From NCBI GenBank assembly GCA_947504115.1, contig CANNGH010000002.1, forward strand, positions 124,001 to 188,000: 64,000 nucleotides of DNA, written 5' to 3'. Source of the DNA: an uncultured Sedimentitalea sp. GTDB lineage: Bacteria > Pseudomonadota > Alphaproteobacteria > Rhodobacterales > Rhodobacteraceae. How positions within the stretch are numbered: position 1 is the stretch's first letter; each line of letters starts with the position of its first letter. The position numbers and the translations under genes are program-made. Below the pieces are notes generated by a model, which worked only from the letters and a program-made list of their open reading frames with translations, did not search any database and was not told the origin of the DNA. Below are positions 1-12,410 of this stretch, one piece after another.

Positions 1-117
1 GCCTGTAATTACAGGCCCGCCCGTGCATTCGCATGTCAGTGGCACCGATCCTGCAAAACTGCTGCAAGGATTGGTGACTACACGAAAGTCCAGTTCGCCA
101 GCCGAAAGGACACAAGG

Positions 118-1260
118 ATGGATTTTGCACTCAGCGAGGAACAGACCGCGATTTTCGACATGGCCCGCGCCTTCGGGCAGGACGAAATCGCCCCCCATGC
201 CCGCCAGTGGGAGGCTGATGGGACCATCCCCAAGGCGCTCTGGCCCAAGGTGGGCGAATTGGGGTTCGGCGGCCTCTACGTGTCCGAGGAATCGGGCGGC
301 GCCGGGCTGACCCGTCTGGACGCGACGCTGGTCTTCGAAGCGCTGTCGATGGCCTGCCCCTCGGTCGCGGCGTTCCTGTCGATCCACAACATGTGCGCGC
401 GGATGCTCGACAGCTTTGCCGACGACGCGTTGAAGGCCCGGGTGCTGCCCGACGTGCTGAGCATGAACACGGTATTGTCCTATTGCCTGACCGAACCGGG
501 ATCTGGCAGCGATGCGGCGGCGCTGAAAACCCGCGCCGCGCGCAGCAATGACGGCTATGTGCTGAACGGCACCAAGGCGTTCATCTCCGGCGGCGGCTAT
601 TCCGACGCCTATCTGTGCATGGTGCGCACCGGCGAGGATGGGCCTAGGGGAATTTCCACGCTCTATGTCGAGGATGGCACGCCCGGCCTGTCCTTTGGCG
701 GGCTAGAGGACAAAATGGGCTGGCGCAGTCAGCCCACGGCGCAGGTGCAGTTCGACGATTGCCACGTCCCGGCGGAAAATCTGGTGGGCGAAGAGGGCAA
801 GGGGTTCCGCTATGCCATGGCGGGGCTGGATGGCGGGCGGCTGAATATCTCGGCCTGCAGCCTCGGCGGCGCTCAGGCGGCGCTGGACCTGACGCTGCAA
901 TATATGGGCGAGCGCAAGGCATTCGGGCAGAGCATCGACCAGTTCCAGGGGCTGCAATTCCGCCTCGCTGACATGGAAACCGAGCTTCAGGCGGCGCGCA
1001 CCTTCCTGCGGCAGGCGGCGTGGAAGCTGGACATTCAGGCCCCCGACGCCACCAAGTTCTGCGCCATGGCGAAGCGGTTCGTGACCGATACGGGCTCGAA
1101 GATCGTCGATCAATGCCTGCAACTGCATGGCGGATACGGCTATCTGGCCGATTACGGGATCGAAAAACTGGTCCGCGATCTGCGCGTGCACCAGATACTG
1201 GAAGGCACGAACGAAATCATGCGCGTGATCGTGGCGCGCGCATTGCTGGCCGAACGCTAA
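118..1260 (+). CDS. acyl-CoA dehydrogenase, probable isobutyryl-CoA dehydrogenase
   Basis: 380-aa ORF with acyl-CoA dehydrogenase motifs (YCLTEPGSGSDAAALKT, QILEGTNEIMRVIVAR); followed by HIBCH and mmsB, i.e. valine degradation context. Confidence 0.9.
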   Translation: MDFALSEEQTAIFDMARAFGQDEIAPHARQWEADGTIPKALWPKVGELGFGGLYVSEESGGAGLTRLDATLVFEALSMACPSVAAFLSIHNMCARMLDSFADDALKARVLPDVLSMNTVLSYCLTEPGSGSDAAALKTRAARSNDGYVLNGTKAFISGGGYSDAYLCMVRTGEDGPRGISTLYVEDGTPGLSFGGLEDKMGWRSQPTAQVQFDDCHVPAENLVGEEGKGFRYAMAGLDGGRLNISACSLGGAQAALDLTLQYMGERKAFGQSIDQFQGLQFRLADMETELQAARTFLRQAAWKLDIQAPDATKFCAMAKRFVTDTGSKIVDQCLQLHGGYGYLADYGIEKLVRDLRVHQILEGTNEIMRVIVARALLAER

Positions 1261-1274
1261 AAAAGGGGGCGCGC

Positions 1275-2330
1275 ATGTCCGACATCGAAATCCGCAAGAC
1301 CGGGCGCGCGGGTCGCATCACCCTGACCCGGCCCGAGGCGCTGAACGCGCTGACCTATGAGATGTGTCTGGCCATCCACGCCGCCCTTGAAGACTGGCGC
1401 GCGGATAGCGGCGTCGATCTGGTGGTGATCGACGCCCTTGGCGACCGCGCGTTCTGCGCCGGGGGCGACATAGCCGACATGTACCGCTCGGGGACGAACG
1501 GGGATTACGATTACGGGCGACGGTTCTGGCGCGATGAATACCGCATGAACGCGGCAATTGCGGAATATGAAAAACCCATCGTCAGCTTCATGCAGGGTTT
1601 CGTCATGGGCGGCGGCGTCGGCATCGGCTGTCACGGCTCGCACCGGATCTTGGACACCGACACGCGCATGGCCATGCCGGAAACCGGCATCGGGCTGGTC
1701 CCGGATGTGGGCGGAACCTATCTGCTGGCGCGCGCGCCGGGTCGTGTTGGGGAATATCTGGGGCTGACGGGCGCACGGATGGACCCCGACGACGCGATTC
1801 GCGCCGGTTTCGCCGACATGTTCATTCCGCGCACGGAGTGGCTGACCTTGATCGACGAACTGGAACGCGGCGGCGATACGGCCTGTCTCACCCCTTCGCT
1901 GCAGGACCCGCCGCCCGGGGTGCTGCGCACCGAGCGCGAGATGATCGACCGGCTGTTCGGCAGCGCGACGCTGACCGATATTGCCACCGCCCTGCGCGCC
2001 GAGACGCAGGATTTCGGGCAGACGACCCTTGACGCGATGCAGCGCAATTCGCCGCTGTCGATGGCCTGCGCCCTGGCCATGGTGCGCGACCTTCGCACAC
2101 AGGGCACCACGATGCGGGCGGCGCTGCGGCAGGAATACCGTTTCACCTGGCGGGCGATGGAACGGGGCGATTTTCTCGAAGGTATCCGTGCCGCGATCAT
2201 CGACAAGGACCGCCAGCCGCGTTGGCGCCATGCGGGCATGGACGTGCCCGAACAGGCGGTCGCGGCGATGCTGGCCCCGCTGGACGAGGACGAGTTGACA
2301 TTCACCACGACGGAAGGGACGGCATCATGA
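1275..2330 (+). CDS. 3-hydroxyisobutyryl-CoA hydrolase / enoyl-CoA hydratase family
   Basis: Start MSDIEIRKTG at 1275 after a GGGGG-rich RBS; crotonase motifs AFCAGGDIADMY, FVMGGGVGIGCHGSHRI, MPETGIGLVPDVGGTYLLAR. Confidence 0.9.
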   Translation: MSDIEIRKTGRAGRITLTRPEALNALTYEMCLAIHAALEDWRADSGVDLVVIDALGDRAFCAGGDIADMYRSGTNGDYDYGRRFWRDEYRMNAAIAEYEKPIVSFMQGFVMGGGVGIGCHGSHRILDTDTRMAMPETGIGLVPDVGGTYLLARAPGRVGEYLGLTGARMDPDDAIRAGFADMFIPRTEWLTLIDELERGGDTACLTPSLQDPPPGVLRTEREMIDRLFGSATLTDIATALRAETQDFGQTTLDAMQRNSPLSMACALAMVRDLRTQGTTMRAALRQEYRFTWRAMERGDFLEGIRAAIIDKDRQPRWRHAGMDVPEQAVAAMLAPLDEDELTFTTTEGTAS

Positions 2331-3199
2331 AAATCGGGTTCATCGGACTGGGCAATATGGGCGCGCCCATGGCCGCCAATCTGGCCAATGCCGGGCACGA
2401 CGTCACCGGGTTCGACATGGCCGAGGTTTCGGTCGAAGGCGTGACGATGGCCGAATCGGCCGCAGCGGCGGCGAAGGGGGCCGAGGTCGTCATCACCATG
2501 CTGCCCAACGGCGACATCCTGCGCGCCGTCGCCGCCGAAGTGATCCCGGCCATGGAGGCGGGCGCCGCCTTTGTCGATTGCTCTACGGTCGATGTGGACA
2601 GCGCCCGCGACGTGGCGCAGCAGGCCGAACAGGCCGGGTTGCTGGCCGTCGATGCACCGGTTTCCGGCGGGATCGGCGGCGCGTCGGGCGGCACGCTGAC
2701 CTTCATGGCGGGCGGTTCGGACGCGGCATTTGCCCGCGCCGAGCCTCTGTTCGACATCATGGGCCAGAAGGCCGTGCATTGCGGAGAGGCCGGGGCCGGA
2801 CAGGCGGCCAAGATCTGCAACAACATGATACTGGGCGCCACCATGATCGTCACCTGCGAGGCGTTCGCGCTGGCCGACAAGCTGGGGCTGGACCGGCAGA
2901 AGATGTTCGACGTGGTGTCGACCTCTTCGGGCTATTCGTGGTCGATGAACGCCTATTGTCCCGCGCCCGGTGTCGGGCCGACCTCGCCCGCCGACAACGG
3001 CTATAAACCCGGCTTCGCCGCCGACCTGATGCTCAAGGATCTGCGCCTGGCGCAGCAGGCCGCCGCAAGCGCCGATGCCGACACGCCGATGGGCGAACTG
3101 GCGCAGCGCCTTTACGCGCAATTCGTCGAGAACGAGGACGGCAAGGGTCGCGATTTCAGCGCCATGCTGCCCCGGTTCGAAAAGCGCGGGCGCAGCTGA
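2327..3199 (+). CDS. mmsB: 3-hydroxyisobutyrate dehydrogenase
   Basis: MKIGFIGLGNMGAPMAANL Rossmann motif, DAPVSGGIGGASGGTL, GQAAKICNNM; ATGA overlap with the upstream stop. Confidence 0.93.
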   Translation: MKIGFIGLGNMGAPMAANLANAGHDVTGFDMAEVSVEGVTMAESAAAAAKGAEVVITMLPNGDILRAVAAEVIPAMEAGAAFVDCSTVDVDSARDVAQQAEQAGLLAVDAPVSGGIGGASGGTLTFMAGGSDAAFARAEPLFDIMGQKAVHCGEAGAGQAAKICNNMILGATMIVTCEAFALADKLGLDRQKMFDVVSTSSGYSWSMNAYCPAPGVGPTSPADNGYKPGFAADLMLKDLRLAQQAAASADADTPMGELAQRLYAQFVENEDGKGRDFSAMLPRFEKRGRS

Positions 3200-3290
3200 A
3201 CGCCCTGCCCCTTCAGCACGGCGGGAACCGCTTCGGCCCCGGTGGCGTTGTCTCCGAAACCGGGGCCGGTTTTGGCGGGGGACATCAAAC

Positions 3291-4382
3291 GTGAACGCAG
3301 CCGAGCGTCTTTACGCGCCCATCATGGGCATTTTCATCATTCTGCTTGTGCAAATCATGCTGTGGGGCGCGAATTTCCTGATTCCGCTCACGGCCGCGAT
3401 TCTGGCCTATCTGGTATTCAATCGCCCCCGCCGATGGCTGCGCCGGCTGGGTCTACCGGACATGGTGATCGCCGCGCTGTTCACCACGTTGCTGTTCGTG
3501 CTGTTCGGCGTCGCCGTGATCTGGTTCGCCGAGCCGGTCACCAATTTCGTGCAGGATCTGCCCCGGCTCCTGCGCGAGGTTCAGGCGACAGTATCCGGAC
3601 CGGATGGCGCGCTTTCGGCGGTCAGCGAGGCCGCGAAAGCGGTCGACGACGCGGTCGACGGTGCCAAGGAAAAAGGCGCGATGGAGGTCGAGGTGGTTGA
3701 AGGATCATCCGCGACCCTGACCTTCATGTCCTTGGCTCCGCGACTGGTCAGCCAGGTCATATTCGCGATCTTCATGACGTTCTTCTTGATCGCGTCGGGA
3801 GATTTCTTCGTCCAGCGCATGGTCGAAAGCATGGAATCCTTCAGCGACAAGCGCCGCGCCGTGCAGGTGGTCCACCATATCGAGGACCGTCTGGGCCGGT
3901 ATCTGGGCAGCATCGCGCTGATCAATGCGGGGCTCGGGATGGCCATCGGCGGGGCGATGGTCTTATGGGGCATGCCGAACGCGCTGGCCATCGGGCTGAT
4001 GGGATTCGTTCTTAATTTCGTCCCGTTTCTGGGTGCGGTCATGGGCGCGACGATTGCAGGTTTCGTCGCCTTCGTGAGCTTCGGAGAAATCTGGGGCGCG
4101 ATCGGCGTCTTTGCAACCTACATGGCGCTAACCTCGATCGAAGGGCAATTGGTGACGCCGATGCTGGTGTCACGCCGGATGCGGCTGAACACGCCGGTTC
4201 TGTTCCTCGTCGTGGCTTTTTTCGCTTACATCTGGTCGGTCGTGGGAATGGTGGTGGCCGTGCCGATCCTGATCGTGGCCAAGACCGTCTGCGATGAAAT
4301 CAAGGGGCTGCAACGCATCGGTCACTTTCTGGGCGACAGCAACGACGAGACCTTGCGCGAGCGCCGCGCACGTATGGAGTAG
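3291..4382 (+). CDS. AI-2E family transporter (PerM-like permease)
   Basis: Multi-TM protein with FVPFLGAVMGA and EGQLVTPMLVSRRMRLNTPVLFLVV motifs; GTG start at 3291 proposed. Confidence 0.85.
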   Translation: MNAAERLYAPIMGIFIILLVQIMLWGANFLIPLTAAILAYLVFNRPRRWLRRLGLPDMVIAALFTTLLFVLFGVAVIWFAEPVTNFVQDLPRLLREVQATVSGPDGALSAVSEAAKAVDDAVDGAKEKGAMEVEVVEGSSATLTFMSLAPRLVSQVIFAIFMTFFLIASGDFFVQRMVESMESFSDKRRAVQVVHHIEDRLGRYLGSIALINAGLGMAIGGAMVLWGMPNALAIGLMGFVLNFVPFLGAVMGATIAGFVAFVSFGEIWGAIGVFATYMALTSIEGQLVTPMLVSRRMRLNTPVLFLVVAFFAYIWSVVGMVVAVPILIVAKTVCDEIKGLQRIGHFLGDSNDETLRERRARME

Positions 4383-4404
4383 CATCGCAGCCAGAGAACA
4401 GCGC

Positions 4405-7263
<2,859 letters not shown>

Positions 7264-7328
7264 GATGCCCCCGGGAATGCAGGGTTAACAGATAAAGCGT
7301 GTTGTCCGAGTCTCCAACCCGAAAAGCG

Positions 7329-7343
7329 GAACGCAACCGGAAC
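7329..7343. promoter_or_regulatory. Putative LexA/SOS box GAAC-N7-GAAC in the uvrA/DUF488 divergent promoter
   Basis: GAACGCAACCGGAAC matches the alphaproteobacterial direct-repeat SOS box (GTTC-N7-GTTC on the other strand), 66 bp upstream of uvrA. Confidence 0.75.
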
Positions 7344-7402
7344 ATGGGCGGTTGCCGGCTTTTGCCCAAGGGCTAGATCACATCGGACAGGAGGATGCAG
7401 CC

Positions 7403-7753
7403 ATGGATATAAGAACGCAACGCGCCTATGACGACCCCAACCGCGATGATGGTTACCGGATTCTCGTGGACCGGCTGTGGCCGCGCGGGGTCGCCAAGGA
7501 GGATCTGAACCTTGACGAATGGAACAAGGACCTGGCCCCGAGCGACGATCTGCGCAAATGGTTCGACCACGACCCCGACAAGTGGGACGAGTTTCAGGAC
7601 CGTTACCGCAAGGAGCTGGACAAGCAGACCGAAGCGGTGAACGACCTGTTGAAACACGTCAGAAAGGGCCGCGTCACGCTGGTGTTCGGCGCCAAGGACG
7701 AAGAGCACAGCAACGCCGAGGTGCTGCGGGATTACCTGCGTGAAAAGGCCTGA
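7403..7753 (+). CDS. DUF488 family protein
   Basis: MDIRTQRAYDD...GYRILVDRLWPRGV...FGAKDEEHSNAEVLRDYL. Confidence 0.85.
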   Translation: MDIRTQRAYDDPNRDDGYRILVDRLWPRGVAKEDLNLDEWNKDLAPSDDLRKWFDHDPDKWDEFQDRYRKELDKQTEAVNDLLKHVRKGRVTLVFGAKDEEHSNAEVLRDYLREKA

Positions 7754-7759
7754 AAGCCA

Positions 7760-9154
7760 TCACATGTGAATGACGCGCCCATAGGCGTCGAGCACCGATT
7801 CATGCATCATTTCCGACAGGGTTGGATGCGGGAAGACGGTGTTCATCAGGTCTTCCTCGGTGGTCTCCAGCGTGCGCCCTACGACATAGCCCTGGATCAG
7901 TTCGGTCACCTCGGCGCCGACCATGTGTGCGCCCAGCAATTCGCCGGTTTTCGCGTCGAACACGGTCTTGACCATGCCTTCGGTTTCGCCAAGCGCGATG
8001 GCCTTGCCGTTGCCGATGAAGGGAAAACGCCCGACCTTGATCTCGTATCCCAGTTCCTTGGCCTTCGCCTCGCTATAGCCGACCGAGGCCACCTGCGGCT
8101 GGCAATAGGTGCAGCCGGCGATGCTTTCGGGTTTGACGGGATGCGGATTCTGCCCGGCAATCAGTTCGGCCACCATCACGCCCTCGTGGCTGGCCTTGTG
8201 CGCCAGCCAGGGCGCGCCGGCGACATCGCCGATGGCATACAACCCCTCGACCCCGGTGCGGCAATATTCATCGGTCAGCACATGGGTGCGGTCGATCTTG
8301 ACGCCCAGTTTCTCCAGCCCCAGCCCCTCGGTATTGCCGACGATGCCGACGGCGGAAATCACCGTGTCGAAATCGAGCTTTTCCGTCTTGCCGCCGCTTT
8401 CGATATGCGCGGTCACCTTGCCCTTGGCGCGATCCAGCTTCTTGACGCTGGCCTTTTCCAGGATAGTCATGCCCTGCTTGACGAACTGCTTTCTGGCAAA
8501 GGCGGAAATCTCGGCATCCTCGACCGGCAGGATGCGGTCCATCACCTCGACCACGGTGGTGTCGGCGCCCAGCGTGTTGTAAAAACTGGCGAATTCGATC
8601 CCGATGGCGCCCGAGCCGATCACCAGCAGTTTCTTGGGCATCCGCTTGGGTTGCAGCGCGTGGCGGTAGGTCCAGACCAGATCGCCGTCGGCCTCGAGTC
8701 CGGGCAATTCGCGGGCGCGGGCACCGGTGGCCAGAACGATGTTCTTCGCTGTCAGCTCTTCGCTGCCCTTGTCGGTCTTGAAGCTGACGCGGCCCTTGGC
8801 GGGGATCGTCGCCTCGCCCATGAAAACGGTGATCTTGTTCTTCTTCATCAGATGACCGATGCCGCCCGACAATTGCCCGGCCACCTTGCGCGAGCGTTTC
8901 ACGACGCCGTCCAGATCGTAACCGGGCTTGTCGGCCTTCAGCCCGAATTCCTCCGCCCGTTCGATCAGGTGGAACACCTCGGCGCTACGCAGCATCGCCT
9001 TGGTCGGGATGCAGCCCCAGTTCAGGCAGATACCGCCCAGGTTTTCCCGCTCGATTATGGCGACGCTCATCCCCAGTTGCGCGGCGCGGATCGCGGCCAC
9101 ATAGCCGCCCGGACCGGCCCCGATCACGATCAGGTCAAAGGATTTGCTTGCCAT
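7760..9154 (-). CDS. lpdA: dihydrolipoyl dehydrogenase
   Basis: 464 aa: IGAGPGGYVAAIRAAQLG, GGICLNWGCIPTKAML redox motif, FPHPTLSEMMHE C-terminus. Confidence 0.96.
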   Translation of the reverse strand: MASKSFDLIVIGAGPGGYVAAIRAAQLGMSVAIIERENLGGICLNWGCIPTKAMLRSAEVFHLIERAEEFGLKADKPGYDLDGVVKRSRKVAGQLSGGIGHLMKKNKITVFMGEATIPAKGRVSFKTDKGSEELTAKNIVLATGARARELPGLEADGDLVWTYRHALQPKRMPKKLLVIGSGAIGIEFASFYNTLGADTTVVEVMDRILPVEDAEISAFARKQFVKQGMTILEKASVKKLDRAKGKVTAHIESGGKTEKLDFDTVISAVGIVGNTEGLGLEKLGVKIDRTHVLTDEYCRTGVEGLYAIGDVAGAPWLAHKASHEGVMVAELIAGQNPHPVKPESIAGCTYCQPQVASVGYSEAKAKELGYEIKVGRFPFIGNGKAIALGETEGMVKTVFDAKTGELLGAHMVGAEVTELIQGYVVGRTLETTEEDLMNTVFPHPTLSEMMHESVLDAYGRVIHM

Positions 9155-9235
9155 GTCGATATGTCCCCGGCGGTAAAACTGGTTCCGTGGTAAACCAGTT
9201 TCGCATCGGCATCAACGCCGAGCGAGGTCACCCGA

Positions 9236-9814
9236 TCACGCCGCCTTTTTCAGTTTCCGAACCGTCTGGCTATAGCCGCCGGATTCCAGGTACTCGGCTT
9301 CTTCGGGTGTAGTGGCACGATCCAGCGCATCGTTGCGATAGGGGAAGCGGCCGAATTCGCGGATCACCTCGCGATGGGCGCGGGCATGCAACATGTTGTC
9401 CGCACCGGTTTCGGGCATCCGGTCGATGATCAGGCGCACGCAGCGGTCCTGATCGCACAGGTTCTCGGAATGCATCAGCGGCAGGTAAAAGAACTGCCGT
9501 TCCGGTTCGGCGATGCGTCTGTCCCAGCCTTTCGCGATGGCAAGCTTGGTCGCCGCCAGCGCCAGACGGTCGGTGGCGAACGCCTTACCCGAGCCGCGAA
9601 ACATGTTGCGCGGAAACTGGTCGGTCAGGATGATGAAGGCCAGCTTGCCGCGCGCATCGACCATCCAGTCGCCCAACCGGCCATCGCGCGCCTCGTTCCA
9701 GGTGGATTCGAAACGGTCGCGGATGTCGCGATCGAACGCCGCGTCCTGTTCGTACCAACGACTTGGGCCGGCCTCGTCCAGCCAGAAACTCAATACGTCC
9801 TCAGGACCAACCAT
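9236..9814 (-). CDS. DUF924 family protein
   Basis: MVGPEDVLSFWLDEAGPSRWYEQDAAFD...LTDQFPRNMFRGSGKAFATD; start at 9814 proposed. Confidence 0.85.
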   Translation of the reverse strand: MVGPEDVLSFWLDEAGPSRWYEQDAAFDRDIRDRFESTWNEARDGRLGDWMVDARGKLAFIILTDQFPRNMFRGSGKAFATDRLALAATKLAIAKGWDRRIAEPERQFFYLPLMHSENLCDQDRCVRLIIDRMPETGADNMLHARAHREVIREFGRFPYRNDALDRATTPEEAEYLESGGYSQTVRKLKKAA

Positions 9815-9920
9815 CGGTCTGCTCCACTCTTCACGGCCCACCTGCGTCTTGACTGTGGGACGGAACGCATGCGGGTTACAATCACAAATTGCGACAGCGG
9901 CGACATAATGCGTATCGTCT

Positions 9921-11198
9921 TCAGGCCGCAGCGGGCGAATCGGGATCGTCCTCGTCCTGTCCGGCCTCGATGGCGACCTCCTGCGCCAGTTCCAGCGCGA
10001 CCTGCGTCGCCGCTGGATACATCTGCGCCATGTGGCCGGTTTCCGACACCGGCACCGATGGGCGCCGCGTGGCGCGCCACGCAGCATAAAGCGCCAGTGC
10101 GAACAGCAATATCGCGATGTAAAGGAAGAACCCGGATGGCCCGAACACGTTGTCCCCCATCAACCAGCCGGTGATCAGCGGCCCCGCGATGGCCCCCAAT
10201 CCGTTGATGAAGACGAGGCCCCCCGACGCGGCGGCCATGTCTTCATTGTCCAGATAATCGTTGGTATAGGCGATCAGCAGGGAATAAAGCGGGTTGCTCA
10301 GCCCTCCGATCAGGAAGGCGGCAAGCAGCAGCATCCCGTATTGTCCGCCCAGAAGCATCCCGACCATCGAGCCGACACCGGCGACGCCGGCCACTCCCAT
10401 GATCAGCGCCCGCCGGTCCATCCGGTCCGACATCCAGCCCAGAGGATACTGGATCACCGTCGCACCGATATAGAACGTGGCGACAAAGATCGAGATCTGC
10501 ACCAGACTGAGCCCGATCCGCGCCCCGTAGACCGCGCTCATTCCGAACTGGGCCGCGAACACGCCGCCCAGGAGGAACATGCCGACGATACCCAGCGGCG
10601 ATGTCTGGTAGAGCTTCTTCAAAGTCATCGGTTTGGTCGTGTCGAAAGCCGGCGTCGGGCTGATCGACAGCAGGATCGGGCCAAAGGACACCGAAATCAG
10701 CACCGAGGCGATGACGAAGGTTTCATATCCCGCCGGATCGCCCACCAGCAGCAGTCCCTGTGCACTGACGATGCCGATCATCTGCACCATCATGTAAAGC
10801 GACAGCGCCTTGCCGCGGTTGCGGTTGTCGGCGGCATTGTTCAGCCAGCTTTCCGCGGTGACGTAAACGCCCGAAAAGCAGAACCCGATGATCACCCGCC
10901 CCAGCGACCAGGCGACAGGGTTGGTAAAGGCGGGATAAAGGATCATCACCGCCGAGATGAACGAGGCCAATGCCGCGAACACCCGCACATGCCCGACCCG
11001 GCGGATCATCTCGGGGGCCATGCGCGAGCCGCCGAGGAAGCCGAGGAAATAGGCCGACATGACGAAGGACATTTGCAGCGTCGTAAAGCCTTCGATCTCG
11101 CCGCGCACGCCCAGCAGGGTGCCTTGCAGGCCGTTGCCCACCATCAAAAGCCCCATTCCCAGAAGCAGCGCCCACGCGCTTGACAGAACCTGCAGCAT
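9921..11198 (-). CDS. MFS transporter
   Basis: About 12 hydrophobic segments; MLQVLSSAWALLLGMGLLMVGNGLQGTLLGVR start; GWMSDRMDRRALI motif. Confidence 0.88.
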   Translation of the reverse strand: MLQVLSSAWALLLGMGLLMVGNGLQGTLLGVRGEIEGFTTLQMSFVMSAYFLGFLGGSRMAPEMIRRVGHVRVFAALASFISAVMILYPAFTNPVAWSLGRVIIGFCFSGVYVTAESWLNNAADNRNRGKALSLYMMVQMIGIVSAQGLLLVGDPAGYETFVIASVLISVSFGPILLSISPTPAFDTTKPMTLKKLYQTSPLGIVGMFLLGGVFAAQFGMSAVYGARIGLSLVQISIFVATFYIGATVIQYPLGWMSDRMDRRALIMGVAGVAGVGSMVGMLLGGQYGMLLLAAFLIGGLSNPLYSLLIAYTNDYLDNEDMAAASGGLVFINGLGAIAGPLITGWLMGDNVFGPSGFFLYIAILLFALALYAAWRATRRPSVPVSETGHMAQMYPAATQVALELAQEVAIEAGQDEDDPDSPAAA

Positions 11199-11303
11199 TG
11201 TCTTGCCTTTCCTTCGGCCCGGCGTGAGTTTCGGTTCGTCCTGACATCGCCAATGATGGCGGGTCGCCCTTGGGCGCGACAAACCCGAGTCGCTTTTGCG
11301 ACC

Positions 11304-12368
11304 TCAGATCGCCTTACGCGCCCGCGGGATCAATAGCGAGGCGTCACCGTACGAAAAGAAACGGTATTCCCGCGCGATCGCATGGGCATAGATCGCGGCG
11401 ATCCGCTCGCGCCCCATCAGCGCCGAAACCAGCATCATCAGCGTCGATCGCGGCAGGTGGAAATTCGTCATCAGCGCGTCCGCAACGGCGAATTCGAACC
11501 CGGGATAGATGAAGATGTCGGTTTCGCCCTCCCATGGCGCGATCCGCCCGCCGCGCGCCGCCGTTTCGATCAGGCGCAACGCGGTGGTGCCCACGGGAAT
11601 GATGCGGCCCCCGGCCTGTTGCGTGGCGGCGATCTCGGCGGCGGCCTGTGCGCTGACCCGGCCGCGTTCCGCGTGCATCCGGTGGTGTGTCACGTCCTCG
11701 ACCTTGACCGGCAGGAAGGTGCCCGCGCCGACATGCAGCGTGACGTGGGTGAAGTCGACGCCGCGCGCGCGCAACGCCGCCAGCAGCGGCGCATCGAAAT
11801 GCAGTGACGCGGTGGGCGCGGCCACGGCGCCGGGATGGCGCGCGAAGACGGTCTGATAATCGGTCTTGTCGCGCGCATCGGCAGGGCGGCGGGCGGCGAT
11901 ATAGGGCGGCAGCGGCATCGCGCCGGCCTGCGCCAGCGCGGCGTCGAAATCATCCCCCGCGAGGTTGAAGGACAGCACGCCCTGCCCCTCGGCCACGTCC
12001 ACCAATGTGGCGCTGAGATCGGCGTCGAATTCGATGATCTCGCCCACGCGCAGCTTTCGCAGCGGTTTGACCAGTGCGGCCCAGCCCCCGTCGGCGCGCG
12101 GCTCCAGCAGCGTGACCTCGACCTGCGCGGCGGTGCGCCCTTGGGCACCCTCGCGCCAGCGCCGGCCCGACAGGCGCGCGGGGATCACGCGGGTGTCGTT
12201 CAGCACCAGCCGGTCGCCGGGGCGCAGCCAGTCCGGCAGATCGCTTACCCGCGCATCGGTGATCGCATCGCCCTCCGCCACCAGCATCCGCGCCGAAGAA
12301 CGCGGCACGGCGGGGCGCGTGGCGATCAGGTGCTCGGGCAGGTCGAAATCGAAATCGCTCAGCTTCAT
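11304..12368 (-). CDS. queA: S-adenosylmethionine:tRNA ribosyltransferase-isomerase
   Basis: 354 aa: [62 protein letters not shown]. Confidence 0.97.
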   Translation of the reverse strand: MKLSDFDFDLPEHLIATRPAVPRSSARMLVAEGDAITDARVSDLPDWLRPGDRLVLNDTRVIPARLSGRRWREGAQGRTAAQVEVTLLEPRADGGWAALVKPLRKLRVGEIIEFDADLSATLVDVAEGQGVLSFNLAGDDFDAALAQAGAMPLPPYIAARRPADARDKTDYQTVFARHPGAVAAPTASLHFDAPLLAALRARGVDFTHVTLHVGAGTFLPVKVEDVTHHRMHAERGRVSAQAAAEIAATQQAGGRIIPVGTTALRLIETAARGGRIAPWEGETDIFIYPGFEFAVADALMTNFHLPRSTLMMLVSALMGRERIAAIYAHAIAREYRFFSYGDASLLIPRARKAI

Positions 12369-12410
12369 GGCGCGCGCTATAGGCCCGCGCCGCGCCGGCG
12401 CGCAACCCCT

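Noticed and set aside
7766-9193. 475-aa plus-strand ORF opposite lpdA
   Set aside because: Shadow ORF antisense to a conserved enzyme.
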